Below are positions 6,576 through 12,937 of a stretch of 15,931 nucleotides of DNA, piece after piece. Source of the stretch: JBNKDD01 sp050288085 (lineage in GTDB: Bacteria; Chloroflexota; Anaerolineae; Aggregatilineales; UBA3940); assembly GCA_050288085.1 (NCBI GenBank), contig JBNKDD010000121.1:1-15931 (forward strand), written 5' to 3'. Both the position numbers and the translations under genes were made by a program. The notes beneath the pieces were generated by a model, which did no database searches, was not told the origin of the DNA, and saw nothing but the letters and a program-made list of their open reading frames with translations. How positions within the stretch are numbered: the first letter of the stretch is position 1; the number at the start of each line of letters is the position of its first letter.

Positions 6576-7374
6576 AGACCGCCAACCCCGCTGGCTGAAA
6601 GAGACCCTACCACCTGCCCTCCTGATCGCCTTTGTCGTGATTTTCTGGCAGGTGATCGCCTGGGAGAGCGGCCTGTCGGCCTTTATCCTGCCATCGCCCA
6701 CCGGGGTGATCCGGGCCGGGTGGGAAACCCGCGACCTGCTGGGCCAGGCAATCGGCATCACCATGATCGAAACGCTGATCGGGCTGGCGATCTCGATTGT
6801 ATTGGGCGTGATACTGGCCGCAGCAATTGACCTGTCGGTATTTCTGCGCCGGGCCTTATATCCGATCCTGGTGGCTTCGCAAACCGTGCAGGTATTGGCG
6901 ATTGCCCCACTGCTGATTATCTGGTTCGGGTTTGACCTGGCCCCCAAGATCATCATCGTGGTGCTGGTTTGTTTCTTCCCCTTGGCGGTCAGCACCGCTG
7001 ATGGGTTGGCCTCCACCGACCCAGACCTGATCGCCCTGCTGCGTTCGATGGGGGCCAGCCGGGGACAAATCTGGCGAATGGTGCGGCTGCCTTCCGCGCT
7101 GCCGTCCTTCTTTTCCGGTTTGCGGGTGGCGGTGACCTACAGCGTGGTAGGCGCAACGATTGGCGAATGGGTCGGGGGGAAAGCCGGACTGGGCTTGTAC
7201 ATGCTCCGTTCTAAAAATGCGATGGCAACCGACCAGGTCTTTGTCGCCATGTTGATCACCTCCCTGCTGAGTATTGGCCTGTTTGTGATCGTCTACCTGA
7301 TCGAGCGGGCGGTGCTGCCCTGGTACTACTCCACGCAGCGGGTTGAGCAGTGGGAAGGAACCGGAATTTATTGA
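6568..7374 (+). CDS. ABC transporter permease, thiamine/pyrimidine precursor type (ThiX-like)
   Basis: The 268-residue permease belongs to the BPD_transp_1 (SsuC/TauC/ThiX) group. It has about six hydrophobic segments, an N-terminal FILPSPTGVIRAGWE motif usual for this group, and the EAA loop that contacts the ATPase at about 159-187 (SMGASRGQIWRMVRLPSALP). It starts at GTG 6568 inside the preceding gene; there is no earlier ATG in frame. Its substrate is inferred from the operon: a TPP riboswitch, thiN, a thiamine-binding protein and a ThiY-like lipoprotein. No gene for the needed ATPase is in the operon. The next gene is separated by 82 bases holding a strong palindrome. Confidence 0.93.
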   Translation: MSKDRQPRWLKETLPPALLIAFVVIFWQVIAWESGLSAFILPSPTGVIRAGWETRDLLGQAIGITMIETLIGLAISIVLGVILAAAIDLSVFLRRALYPILVASQTVQVLAIAPLLIIWFGFDLAPKIIIVVLVCFFPLAVSTADGLASTDPDLIALLRSMGASRGQIWRMVRLPSALPSFFSGLRVAVTYSVVGATIGEWVGGKAGLGLYMLRSKNAMATDQVFVAMLITSLLSIGLFVIVYLIERAVLPWYYSTQRVEQWEGTGIY

Positions 7375-7392
7375 TTGAACATTCTGGGCGTA

Positions 7393-7414
7393 GGGGCGAG
7401 ATATATCTCGCCCC
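7393..7414. repeat. Perfect 22-bp palindrome between permease and lipoprotein genes
   Basis: The arms GGGGCGAGATA and TATCTCGCCCC meet without a break, making a perfect inverted repeat. As RNA it would form a stem of about 9 bp. No T-tract follows, so it is not a standard terminator; it might stabilise the upstream message or be a copy of a dispersed intergenic repeat. Confidence 0.6.
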
Positions 7415-7456
7415 GGCAAACAATTATTGGGGATGTAGAGATAGGAGAAATATCCC

Positions 7457-8425
7457 ATGAAGAAAACACTTTTGATGCTGATGATATTGTTATTACTCTT
7501 GACCGCCTGCGGTGGGAAGCCGGAAGCTGACGAGATCACCCTGATGTTGGACTGGGTGCCCAACGTTAACCACACAGGCATTTTTGCAGCCGAATCGCAG
7601 GGCTATTTTGAAGAGGCTGGTTTGACCGTCAACATCGTCCAGCCCGGTGAAGTTTACGCCGAACAGGCTGTCGCTACCGGTTCGGCAGATTTTGGGATCA
7701 GCTTCCAGGAATACGTGACGCTCTCCCGTGCGGATGATGTGCCGATCGTCTCGATTGCTGCCATCATCCAGCACAACACCTCTGGCTTCGCTTCCCGCGC
7801 TGATATGGGTGTCACTTCCCCCGCTGATTTTGAGGGCTTGACTTACGGTTCATTCGGAACACTGTTTGAAGAACCAACTTTGCGCGGGCTAATGGAATGT
7901 GCAGGTGGTGATTTCAGTCAGTTGAAAATCGTGGATACCGGCTTTAGCGATCCGCTGGCTCTGCTGGATGAAGAACAGATCGACCTGGCCTGGATTTTCT
8001 ATGGGACACAGGGCTTTCTGGCGGAGCAGCAGGGGGTTGACCTGAACATCGTCATGATGAATGACTATTTCGACTGCATCCCCGATTACTACACGCCGGT
8101 ATTCATTGCCAACGAGGAAACCATCACCAACCGCCCGGAGACCGTCAGGGCTTTCCTGTCAGCCATTTCAAAGGGCTACCAGTTTGCCATCGAAAACCCG
8201 GACGAAGCCGCCGATATCCTGCTCGAAGCCGCCCCGGAATATGACAGTACAGTGATTCACAAGAGTCAGGCGTGGCTGTCAGAGCAATATCAGGCAGATG
8301 CACCACGCTGGGGAGAGCAAAAAGCCAGCGTGTGGGAAGATTACACCAATTGGATGGTCGAATATGGCGTGATCGATGCGCCGATTGACATAGAAGCAGC
8401 TTTCACGAACGAGTTCCTCCCCTGA
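7457..8425 (+). CDS. ABC substrate-binding lipoprotein, NMT1/THI5-like (ThiY-like)
   Basis: The 322-residue precursor has a lipoprotein signal peptide with lipobox LTAC and lipidated C18. The mature part starts EITLMLDWVPNVNHTGIFAAESQGYFEEAGL, the hallmark of the NMT1/THI5 group that includes ThiY, which binds formylaminopyrimidine and similar thiamine pyrimidine precursors outside the cell. Further family segments are GSADFGISFQEYV and TNRPETVRAFLSAISKGYQFAIENPDEAADIL. AGGAG (7443-7447) is 9 nt before the ATG. It is the last gene of the TPP-controlled unit and ends 19 bases before a strong terminator. The exact ligand (pyrimidine, its formylamino form, or thiamine) cannot be fixed from sequence. 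Confidence 0.94.
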   Translation: MKKTLLMLMILLLLLTACGGKPEADEITLMLDWVPNVNHTGIFAAESQGYFEEAGLTVNIVQPGEVYAEQAVATGSADFGISFQEYVTLSRADDVPIVSIAAIIQHNTSGFASRADMGVTSPADFEGLTYGSFGTLFEEPTLRGLMECAGGDFSQLKIVDTGFSDPLALLDEEQIDLAWIFYGTQGFLAEQQGVDLNIVMMNDYFDCIPDYYTPVFIANEETITNRPETVRAFLSAISKGYQFAIENPDEAADILLEAAPEYDSTVIHKSQAWLSEQYQADAPRWGEQKASVWEDYTNWMVEYGVIDAPIDIEAAFTNEFLP

Positions 8426-8444
8426 TCTTCTCGCAGAAAAAGAT

Positions 8445-8482
8445 AAAAGCGGGTGCGAACCTCAACGTTCGCACCCGCTTTT
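8445..8482. terminator. Strong bidirectional intrinsic terminator
   Basis: A perfect 16-bp stem, AAAAGCGGGTGCGAAC (8445-8460) against GTTCGCACCCGCTTTT (8467-8482), encloses a 6-nt loop. A-rich and T-rich ends make it work in both directions. It lies between the convergent ThiY-like gene and the minus-strand gene ending at 8500. Confidence 0.92.
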
Positions 8483-8499
8483 GATAGCCATCAACGGGA

Positions 8500-9255
8500 T
8501 TATTCTTCTTTGTCTTTGTCGCTCTTAAACAGGCTGTCCAATAATCGCTTGCCAGCTTTCTTCTTGGGTTCCGGCCTGGATAACTTAGGTGGGCCGGTTG
8601 GGGTAGCATCCTGCTGGGTGATCATTGGAGCTTCCTTCGTCTCTTTGACCGGCTCCTTCTTATCAGAAGCCGAAGGTGTGCTGGAAAGAGGAGTAGCTGC
8701 TTTGTTAGGTTCTGCCTCGGCCTTTATTGGATCGGGAGGCGTTTCTTCCTTTTCTTTTTCTTTCTTTTCCTCTTCTTTTCCTTCGCCCAGGCCAGCCAGG
8801 ATATCCGACGTCGAAGCAGTGCCTTTTTCGCGGCGCAGGTCGAGAGCCGGTTTACCCTCTTCTTTAGCTGCTTCGTCGAAGGTGTCCCAGAGCTTGCTCA
8901 TCGTGCTTTTGGTCTTCTGATTGGGGCTGGCCCTGGTAACTTCGCTGCCAGATTTCTTCCCCATATCGATCCGGTAGAGGTTGCCGCCGTCGCGTTCTAC
9001 CCGTTCAAGCCAACCAACCTCAATCATGGCTTCCAAAGAATCGTCAACCTCTTTTGGAGAGGGGCGTTTTTCTTCGGGTAACTCCTGGATCTTTTTGTGC
9101 AATTCCTCGTGAGACATCTCCGCTTTACGCAGCATTATGCGGACGATCCGCCGCACCGGGGCCGGAAAATGAATCATATCCAGGGTACTAAAACCGGCAT
9201 TTGGATCAAACTCGTCCCCCAGCTTGCGTTTCAATTCCTCATATATACTGTTCAT
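8500..9255 (-). CDS. Hypothetical protein: putative winged-helix N-domain with charged disordered tail
   Basis: I do not recognise a named family. Residues about 25-98 (MIHFPAPVRRIVRIMLRKAEMSHEELHKK... to LERVERDGGNLYRIDMG) read like a winged-helix domain: three helices, then a beta hairpin ending in YRIDM. Residues about 100-251 are low-complexity, rich in Lys, Glu, Pro, Ser and Thr, with a KEEEKKEKEKEE run, and are probably disordered; the end KKAGKRLLDSLFKSDKDKEE is a basic amphipathic helix. GAGAG lies about 6 nt before the ATG. The gene stands alone between a weak AGCCC/GGGCT hairpin upstream and the shared terminator downstream. A DNA-binding or docking role is possible but unproved. 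Confidence 0.8.
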   Translation of the reverse strand: MNSIYEELKRKLGDEFDPNAGFSTLDMIHFPAPVRRIVRIMLRKAEMSHEELHKKIQELPEEKRPSPKEVDDSLEAMIEVGWLERVERDGGNLYRIDMGKKSGSEVTRASPNQKTKSTMSKLWDTFDEAAKEEGKPALDLRREKGTASTSDILAGLGEGKEEEKKEKEKEETPPDPIKAEAEPNKAATPLSSTPSASDKKEPVKETKEAPMITQQDATPTGPPKLSRPEPKKKAGKRLLDSLFKSDKDKEE

Positions 9256-9334
9256 TTATTACTCTCAATATGAACTGTAAAAGCCCTACCCTAAGTGTAA
9301 CAGATTGCCGGGCTACTGTCAGAAAATCCTTTCC

Positions 9335-10210
9335 TCAGATGTCTAAGGTGAGCAGCTTGATTGGTGTACTGAGAAAGGCCCGCAAATAACGCTCAGTCAT
9401 CTCCGGTGTTTCGAACTGAGGCCAGTGCCCGGCATTAGGAATAACCCGCAGGTCGGCCTCCGGCCAATCTTCAGCGACAACACTGGCATCACGCAGAGGA
9501 ACGGTATTATCCTCCATCCCCCAGATCACCAGGGCAGGCACATGCTTCTCAGCATCCTGGAGCTTGTGAAGCTGTCCCCGGAGATCATTTTCTCTCATCG
9601 CCCGGAAACACTCAGCCCGCACACGCCCTTGATCGCGGCGGCGGGTGTCGCTCTTAATCCGTTTATAATCCTCCTCGGTGATGCCTGATCGGTCGGCAAA
9701 CAGGATTGGACGGAGCAGGCCATCGGTGATACCGAATATCGGTTCAAGGGTGCCAACAATCGCACTGGTCAGTTTAAATCGCTCCAGGATCACGAACGGA
9801 GTCAGAGCCAGATTGATGCGAAAAGACAGGTGTCCGCTGATCGTTGGACACAGTAAAACCAGGCGCTCAACCAGCTCAGGATATTTTAAGGTGAGAGCCA
9901 CACTGGTCATCCCGCCCATTGAATGCCCAACCAGGACAATTGGCTTATCAGGCGACACCTGCCGGATGAACCCGGCGACGACTTCAACATAATCCGGGAT
10001 CGTAATGCGATGCTCCGGGGCCGGTGACTCACCATATCCGGGCAAGTCAATCGCATAACACCGGTGGCGCTGACCCAGGTAAGGCAGCAGAGGAGACAGG
10101 GCAAACCATGAGCTTGACCAGCCATGAATCAGAACCGCAACATTGTTTCCGGTAGATTTTCCTTCTTCATGAACGTGGATGTCTTGACCGTTGATTGTGT
10201 AATGGGGCAT
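9335..10210 (-). CDS. Alpha/beta hydrolase fold protein
   Basis: The 291-residue protein has the alpha/beta hydrolase core: the oxyanion HGW (29-31), the nucleophile elbow GHSMGG with S97, the acid D234 in WGMEDNTVP, and H262 in PNAGHWPQFE. A helical lid lies between about 125 and 215. No signal peptide is visible, so it should be cytosolic. ATG 10210 was chosen because GGAGGA lies 4 nt before it and the protein then starts with the strand MPHYTINGQDIHVHEEG seen in relatives; an upstream in-frame start at 10315 would add 35 residues without a ribosome site. Substrate (ester, epoxide, haloalkane or C-C bond) cannot be told. It appears monocistronic. Confidence 0.92.
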   Translation of the reverse strand: MPHYTINGQDIHVHEEGKSTGNNVAVLIHGWSSSWFALSPLLPYLGQRHRCYAIDLPGYGESPAPEHRITIPDYVEVVAGFIRQVSPDKPIVLVGHSMGGMTSVALTLKYPELVERLVLLCPTISGHLSFRINLALTPFVILERFKLTSAIVGTLEPIFGITDGLLRPILFADRSGITEEDYKRIKSDTRRRDQGRVRAECFRAMRENDLRGQLHKLQDAEKHVPALVIWGMEDNTVPLRDASVVAEDWPEADLRVIPNAGHWPQFETPEMTERYLRAFLSTPIKLLTLDI

Positions 10211-10395
10211 GCTATCCTCCGCTATATATTCAAGTAGAACCATCATACAACGGATGATCGAGAAAGAGCAGTTCGAGAGTTTGATTATGGTATAGCAGAC
10301 TGGACGGAATAGCAATCAAGCCGGGATAAACCAAGAACAATCGCTTCAAAATCAGGGATAATGACAGGGAGGAAAAGAACACAGGAGGACCTGAG

Positions 10396-10425
10396 ATGAG
10401 CGAAACCCCGCTAAGTACACTGTAG
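10396..10425 (+). other. Nine-codon ORF with a strong ribosome site
   Basis: AGGAGG (10383-10388) is followed after 7 nt by ATG and the peptide MSETPLSTL before a TAG. No longer gene follows on this strand. It may be a very small peptide, the stub of a lost gene, or chance; the ribosome site is the only support. Confidence 0.25.
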
Positions 10426-10439
10426 TAAATTTCCCAAAC

Positions 10440-10469
10440 AAAAAAGACACGAGCACAGGCACCGTGTCT
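10440..10469 (-). terminator. Intrinsic terminator of the REC/GGDEF-like gene
   Basis: On the minus strand AGACACG pairs with CGTGTCT (10463-10469 and 10445-10451 on the plus strand), with an 11-nt loop and then a run of T residues down to 10440. It begins 21 bases past the stop of the minus-strand gene ending at 10490. Confidence 0.85.
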
Positions 10470-10489
10470 GTTATGCGATAAAGAAGGAA

Positions 10490-11356
10490 CTATTCAACCA
10501 GGCGTTCTAACAGGCGGCCCTTCAGTTCTTCTATATTTTCAAACGTGGCATCACCTTCCGTCATGTGCTGCATGACCAACCGCAGACGGTTCTCGGTGTG
10601 CGCGTTGCCTCCCCGGTCACTTCTGGGATAGAAATATTCCAGGGATTGTTCGGCTCGCGCCAGGATACGTTCCTGAAGAGTTTTGAGCTTTGGGGCAGAG
10701 ACGATCATCAAAAAGGTTTCCTGGTCCAGGTGACCACAGAAAGCATCTTTCCCACCAACTTCTCGTGAGGCAGTATCGATGATCAGGCTGATGACGCGCA
10801 GGACATCATCGCTGGCGATAAAGCCATACAGCTCTCGATAGGTATCGAAACCCAACAGCCGCACGGTCAGGATGCCCCAATTTTCCCGTTCCCCACCGGC
10901 TACGGAGCGGAGCGCATCGTTGATCGCGTCCCCTTCCCGCAGGCTGGTAACCGGGTTCTCGGTGGAAGAAGTATCCACCCGGCGGAGAACGTTGCGGACC
11001 CGCAGGCGTAATTCCTGGATATCGAATGGTTTGGTGATATAGTCCACCACGCCCATCTCCAACCCGTGTAACCGGTCGTCACGTTCACTGCGCTCGGTTA
11101 AGAAAAGGATCGGGACACTACGCGTGATGTGGCTTTCCCGCAGGCGGCGGCACACTTCAAAGCCGTCGATATCGGGCAGGTGAATATCCAGAATCACCAG
11201 GGCCGGGGGATCGTCAATCGCCTGGTTGACGGCCTTCTCACCCCAGGCAAAACTTATGACCTGGTAACCCTGGACACTGAAATAAGCATTCAGCATCTCA
11301 GCCAGGTCAAGATCATCTTCGACAATCAGAATTTTTTGGTGACGTTCTTGAACCAT
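10490..11356 (-). CDS. Response regulator with REC domain and degenerate GGDEF-like domain
   Basis: The 288-residue protein starts with a receiver domain (about 8-125): E13/D14/D15, phosphoacceptor D57 in LVILDIHLPDIDGFE, T87 and K109-P110. The second half resembles a GGDEF domain: NPVTSLREGDAINDALR (134-150) occupies the place of the DPLTGLPNR entry motif, and residues about 160-222 follow the fold. The signature is DQETF (211-215) instead of GGDEF, so cyclic-di-GMP synthesis is unlikely; a dimerisation or ligand-sensing role is possible. No kinase adjoins it. Upstream on the same strand is the roadblock gene, 176 bases away with hairpins between. The ribosome site is poor (GAAAG about 10 nt before ATG). 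Confidence 0.9.
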   Translation of the reverse strand: MVQERHQKILIVEDDLDLAEMLNAYFSVQGYQVISFAWGEKAVNQAIDDPPALVILDIHLPDIDGFEVCRRLRESHITRSVPILFLTERSERDDRLHGLEMGVVDYITKPFDIQELRLRVRNVLRRVDTSSTENPVTSLREGDAINDALRSVAGGERENWGILTVRLLGFDTYRELYGFIASDDVLRVISLIIDTASREVGGKDAFCGHLDQETFLMIVSAPKLKTLQERILARAEQSLEYFYPRSDRGGNAHTENRLRLVMQHMTEGDATFENIEELKGRLLERLVE

Positions 11357-11405
11357 CGGAGTGTTTCTTTCGTCAATAACACGTCGCGATGCGAAACACC
11401 GAATT

Positions 11406-11424
11406 ATCCTCCTGATAGGAGGAT
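11406..11424. repeat. Palindrome containing a Shine-Dalgarno-like core
   Basis: ATCCTCCT and AGGAGGAT flank a GAT spacer, a perfect inverted repeat about 50 bases upstream of the REC/GGDEF-like start. On the minus strand AGGAGG is followed after 8 nt by GTG opening an 8-codon ORF (MFRIATCY). It may hide a ribosome site or be an operator. Confidence 0.4.
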
Positions 11425-11445
11425 TATCCGGTCACAATAAATTTG

Positions 11446-11480
11446 TCCGGCTCGTTTGCAGGCTGCAAAGCCTGCCCGGA
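11446..11480. repeat. GNRA-type hairpin between roadblock and regulator genes
   Basis: GCAGGCT (11458-11464) pairs with AGCCTGC (11469-11475) around a GCAA tetraloop in the plus sense; outer TCCGG/CCGGA arms can extend it. No T-tract follows on the minus strand, so termination would be weak. It sits 52 bases past the roadblock stop and may be a partial terminator or a processing site. Confidence 0.45.
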
Positions 11481-11532
11481 ACCCAGACATAGTCGATCGG
11501 CTAGTGGACAACTACCTCAATGGATAAACTGC

Positions 11533-11904
11533 CTAAAGCAGTTTTTCCAGGTCTCCGACAGCGCGGCCCATATCTAAGAAAATCAGGCCCAGCTTGGCAT
11601 CCTCACGCGCCAGGACGGTTAACACAGCTTCGTCTCCGACCGCCATGAGGATTACATAGCCTTTCTCACCTTTGATGTAGACCTGATTGAGCGTACCTCT
11701 ACCCAGTTCACTGGCAATACGCTCACCCAGCGATAGCATCGCTGCTGACATGGCCGCCACACGATCCTCTTCAACCTCAGCCGGCATAGAAGAGGCCATG
11801 CTCAAGCCATCTACACTCACCACTGCGGCAGCTTCCACAGCCGGTGAGCTGACTTGTAGATCGCGCAGCCGTTCAATCATTTGTTCAGTGCGGGACTTCG
11901 TCAA
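11533..11904 (-). CDS. Roadblock/LC7-domain protein (MglB-like)
   Basis: The 123-residue protein is a single roadblock/LC7 domain: VEAAAVVSVDGLSMASSMP, then a helix with MSAAMLSLGERIASELGRG, strands QVYIKGEKGYVILMAVGDEAVLTVLA, and the final helix. In other bacteria such proteins regulate small Ras-like GTPases (MglB with MglA) or scaffold signalling complexes. No GTPase gene is in the window. The start is TTG at 11902-11904, supported by AGGAG 6 nt before it; the next in-frame Met is residue 9 and would remove part of the first helix. It shares a neighbourhood with a V4R protein and a REC regulator. Confidence 0.93.
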   Translation of the reverse strand: MTKSRTEQMIERLRDLQVSSPAVEAAAVVSVDGLSMASSMPAEVEEDRVAAMSAAMLSLGERIASELGRGTLNQVYIKGEKGYVILMAVGDEAVLTVLAREDAKLGLIFLDMGRAVGDLEKLL

Positions 11905-11962
11905 TGTCTACTCCTAGCTGTGTATGATGGTCAACAGGTTTCAAAAGACATACCTGAAGGTA

Positions 11963-12019
11963 TTAGTAAGGAAGGTGTTTGCAACCCCGAATTAAACTCC
12001 AAAACGCCGCCCTGGGCAT
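11963..12019 (-). other. 18-codon leader-like ORF upstream of the roadblock gene
   Basis: Inside the putative leader of the roadblock transcript, a G-run (12027-12032) lies 7 nt before an ATG that opens MPRAAFWSLIRGCKHLPY and then TAA. An ATACCT-GA-AGGTAT inverted repeat overlaps its stop (11950-11963). It may be chance. Confidence 0.2.
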
Positions 12020-12049
12020 GGCTTAGCCCCCCTTGCAACGTCGTTCTGG

Positions 12050-12078
12050 ACTATAGCATAATCACCGACAATAGACAA
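12050..12078 (-). promoter_or_regulatory. Promoter candidate for the roadblock gene
   Basis: On the minus strand TTGTCT (12073-12078), a 17-bp spacer and TATAGT (12050-12055) form a plausible sigma-70-type promoter, matching at four and five of six positions. The start would be near 12043, leaving a leader of about 140 nt. Confidence 0.4.
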
Positions 12079-12110
12079 GAAGCCTTCGAGTTTTAGAGCG
12101 GCGAGTAAAC

Positions 12111-12755
12111 TTACTCGACCGGCACCTTCTCGACTTTGTAGACGCAGTTCTTGTCACCCTTCGCTTTACACTCGGTTTCAAGAATGCGGAACTTCTTGCC
12201 GTCAGACACCCAGGCAAAAGCGGCCATCAGCACGCCAACACCCAGATGGCAGACCGGTTCAGTAGATTTGCGTCCCCAACACATTGGGCAGGTTTCAATC
12301 GTCCAGATCCAGTGTTTTTCATCCTCACTGACCACGATCTTCTGATCGCTCACGGTGTTGAAAAACTTGGAAAAGAACTCCAGACCGATTTTGGCCTTAG
12401 CCTCAAGGGTTCCGACTTTCATCGCCACTTCGGCAGCTTTGCCGACGCTTTTGAATTGAGTCAGACCGTCTTTGAAAGACTGCTCGCCTGCCCGCGTGGC
12501 AAAAACGCGTGCCCCACGGTTCCCGTACATATCCCAGATAGCCTGTTGGAGCTTTCCTACCTTGACGAAGGAGAACTCCTTCTTCATGTTATCTGGCGGG
12601 TAGTTGTCGATCATGTCTTCCATGTTTGCCATGTTGAGCAAGGCGTTTACGCCGTTCTTGCCCATAACCTCTTCAGCCGAGGTCAGTACAACGCGGGCCC
12701 ATTTATTAGGATAGAATAGTTTATCCCCAGCGTCGGTGGTTTTCTCGTCCGTCAT
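12111..12755 (-). CDS. V4R (4-vinyl reductase) domain protein
   Basis: The 214-residue protein ends in a V4R domain (about 75-210), a small-molecule-binding fold also found in bacteriochlorophyll BchJ and in sensory regulators. Visible family features are the GKLQQAIWDMYGNRGARVFATRAGEQSF segment, C156-x2-C159 in IETCPMCWGR, C169-H170 in EPVCHLGVGVL, and the final ECKAKGDKNCVYKVEK with C196 and C204; several of these cysteines could bind metal. The first 60 residues are an extra N-terminal segment containing a helix-rich GKNGVNALLNMANMEDMI. There is no signal peptide. A GGGGGAA stretch near the ATG may serve as ribosome site. It is upstream of the roadblock gene on the same strand; ligand unknown. 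Confidence 0.88.
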   Translation of the reverse strand: MTDEKTTDAGDKLFYPNKWARVVLTSAEEVMGKNGVNALLNMANMEDMIDNYPPDNMKKEFSFVKVGKLQQAIWDMYGNRGARVFATRAGEQSFKDGLTQFKSVGKAAEVAMKVGTLEAKAKIGLEFFSKFFNTVSDQKIVVSEDEKHWIWTIETCPMCWGRKSTEPVCHLGVGVLMAAFAWVSDGKKFRILETECKAKGDKNCVYKVEKVPVE

Positions 12756-12937
12756 GTATTCCCCCGAACTTTTGGAAGCAATGCAGAATCAGTAATTGGT
12801 GAATATGGTTATTTTAGGATGTTACTACTAAGTGCCCAGAGAATCAAATATACTCCAGTATTATAATCAGGATTGTTTCAAATTTGATAGATCCTTTCCA
12901 TTTTCGCACATTGATACATCTTATTACGCTATTGTTT

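Noticed and set aside
8453..8920. A 155-residue open frame on the plus strand, rich in Ser and Phe
   Set aside because: It is the antisense shadow of the Lys/Glu-rich tail of the minus-strand gene 8500-9255 and begins inside the bidirectional terminator.
12860..12867. ATTATAAT as a promoter for the V4R gene
   Set aside because: No -35 element stands at a usable distance on either strand; the region is simply AT-rich. A TTGATT/TAACAT pair upstream of the gene is too weak to annotate.
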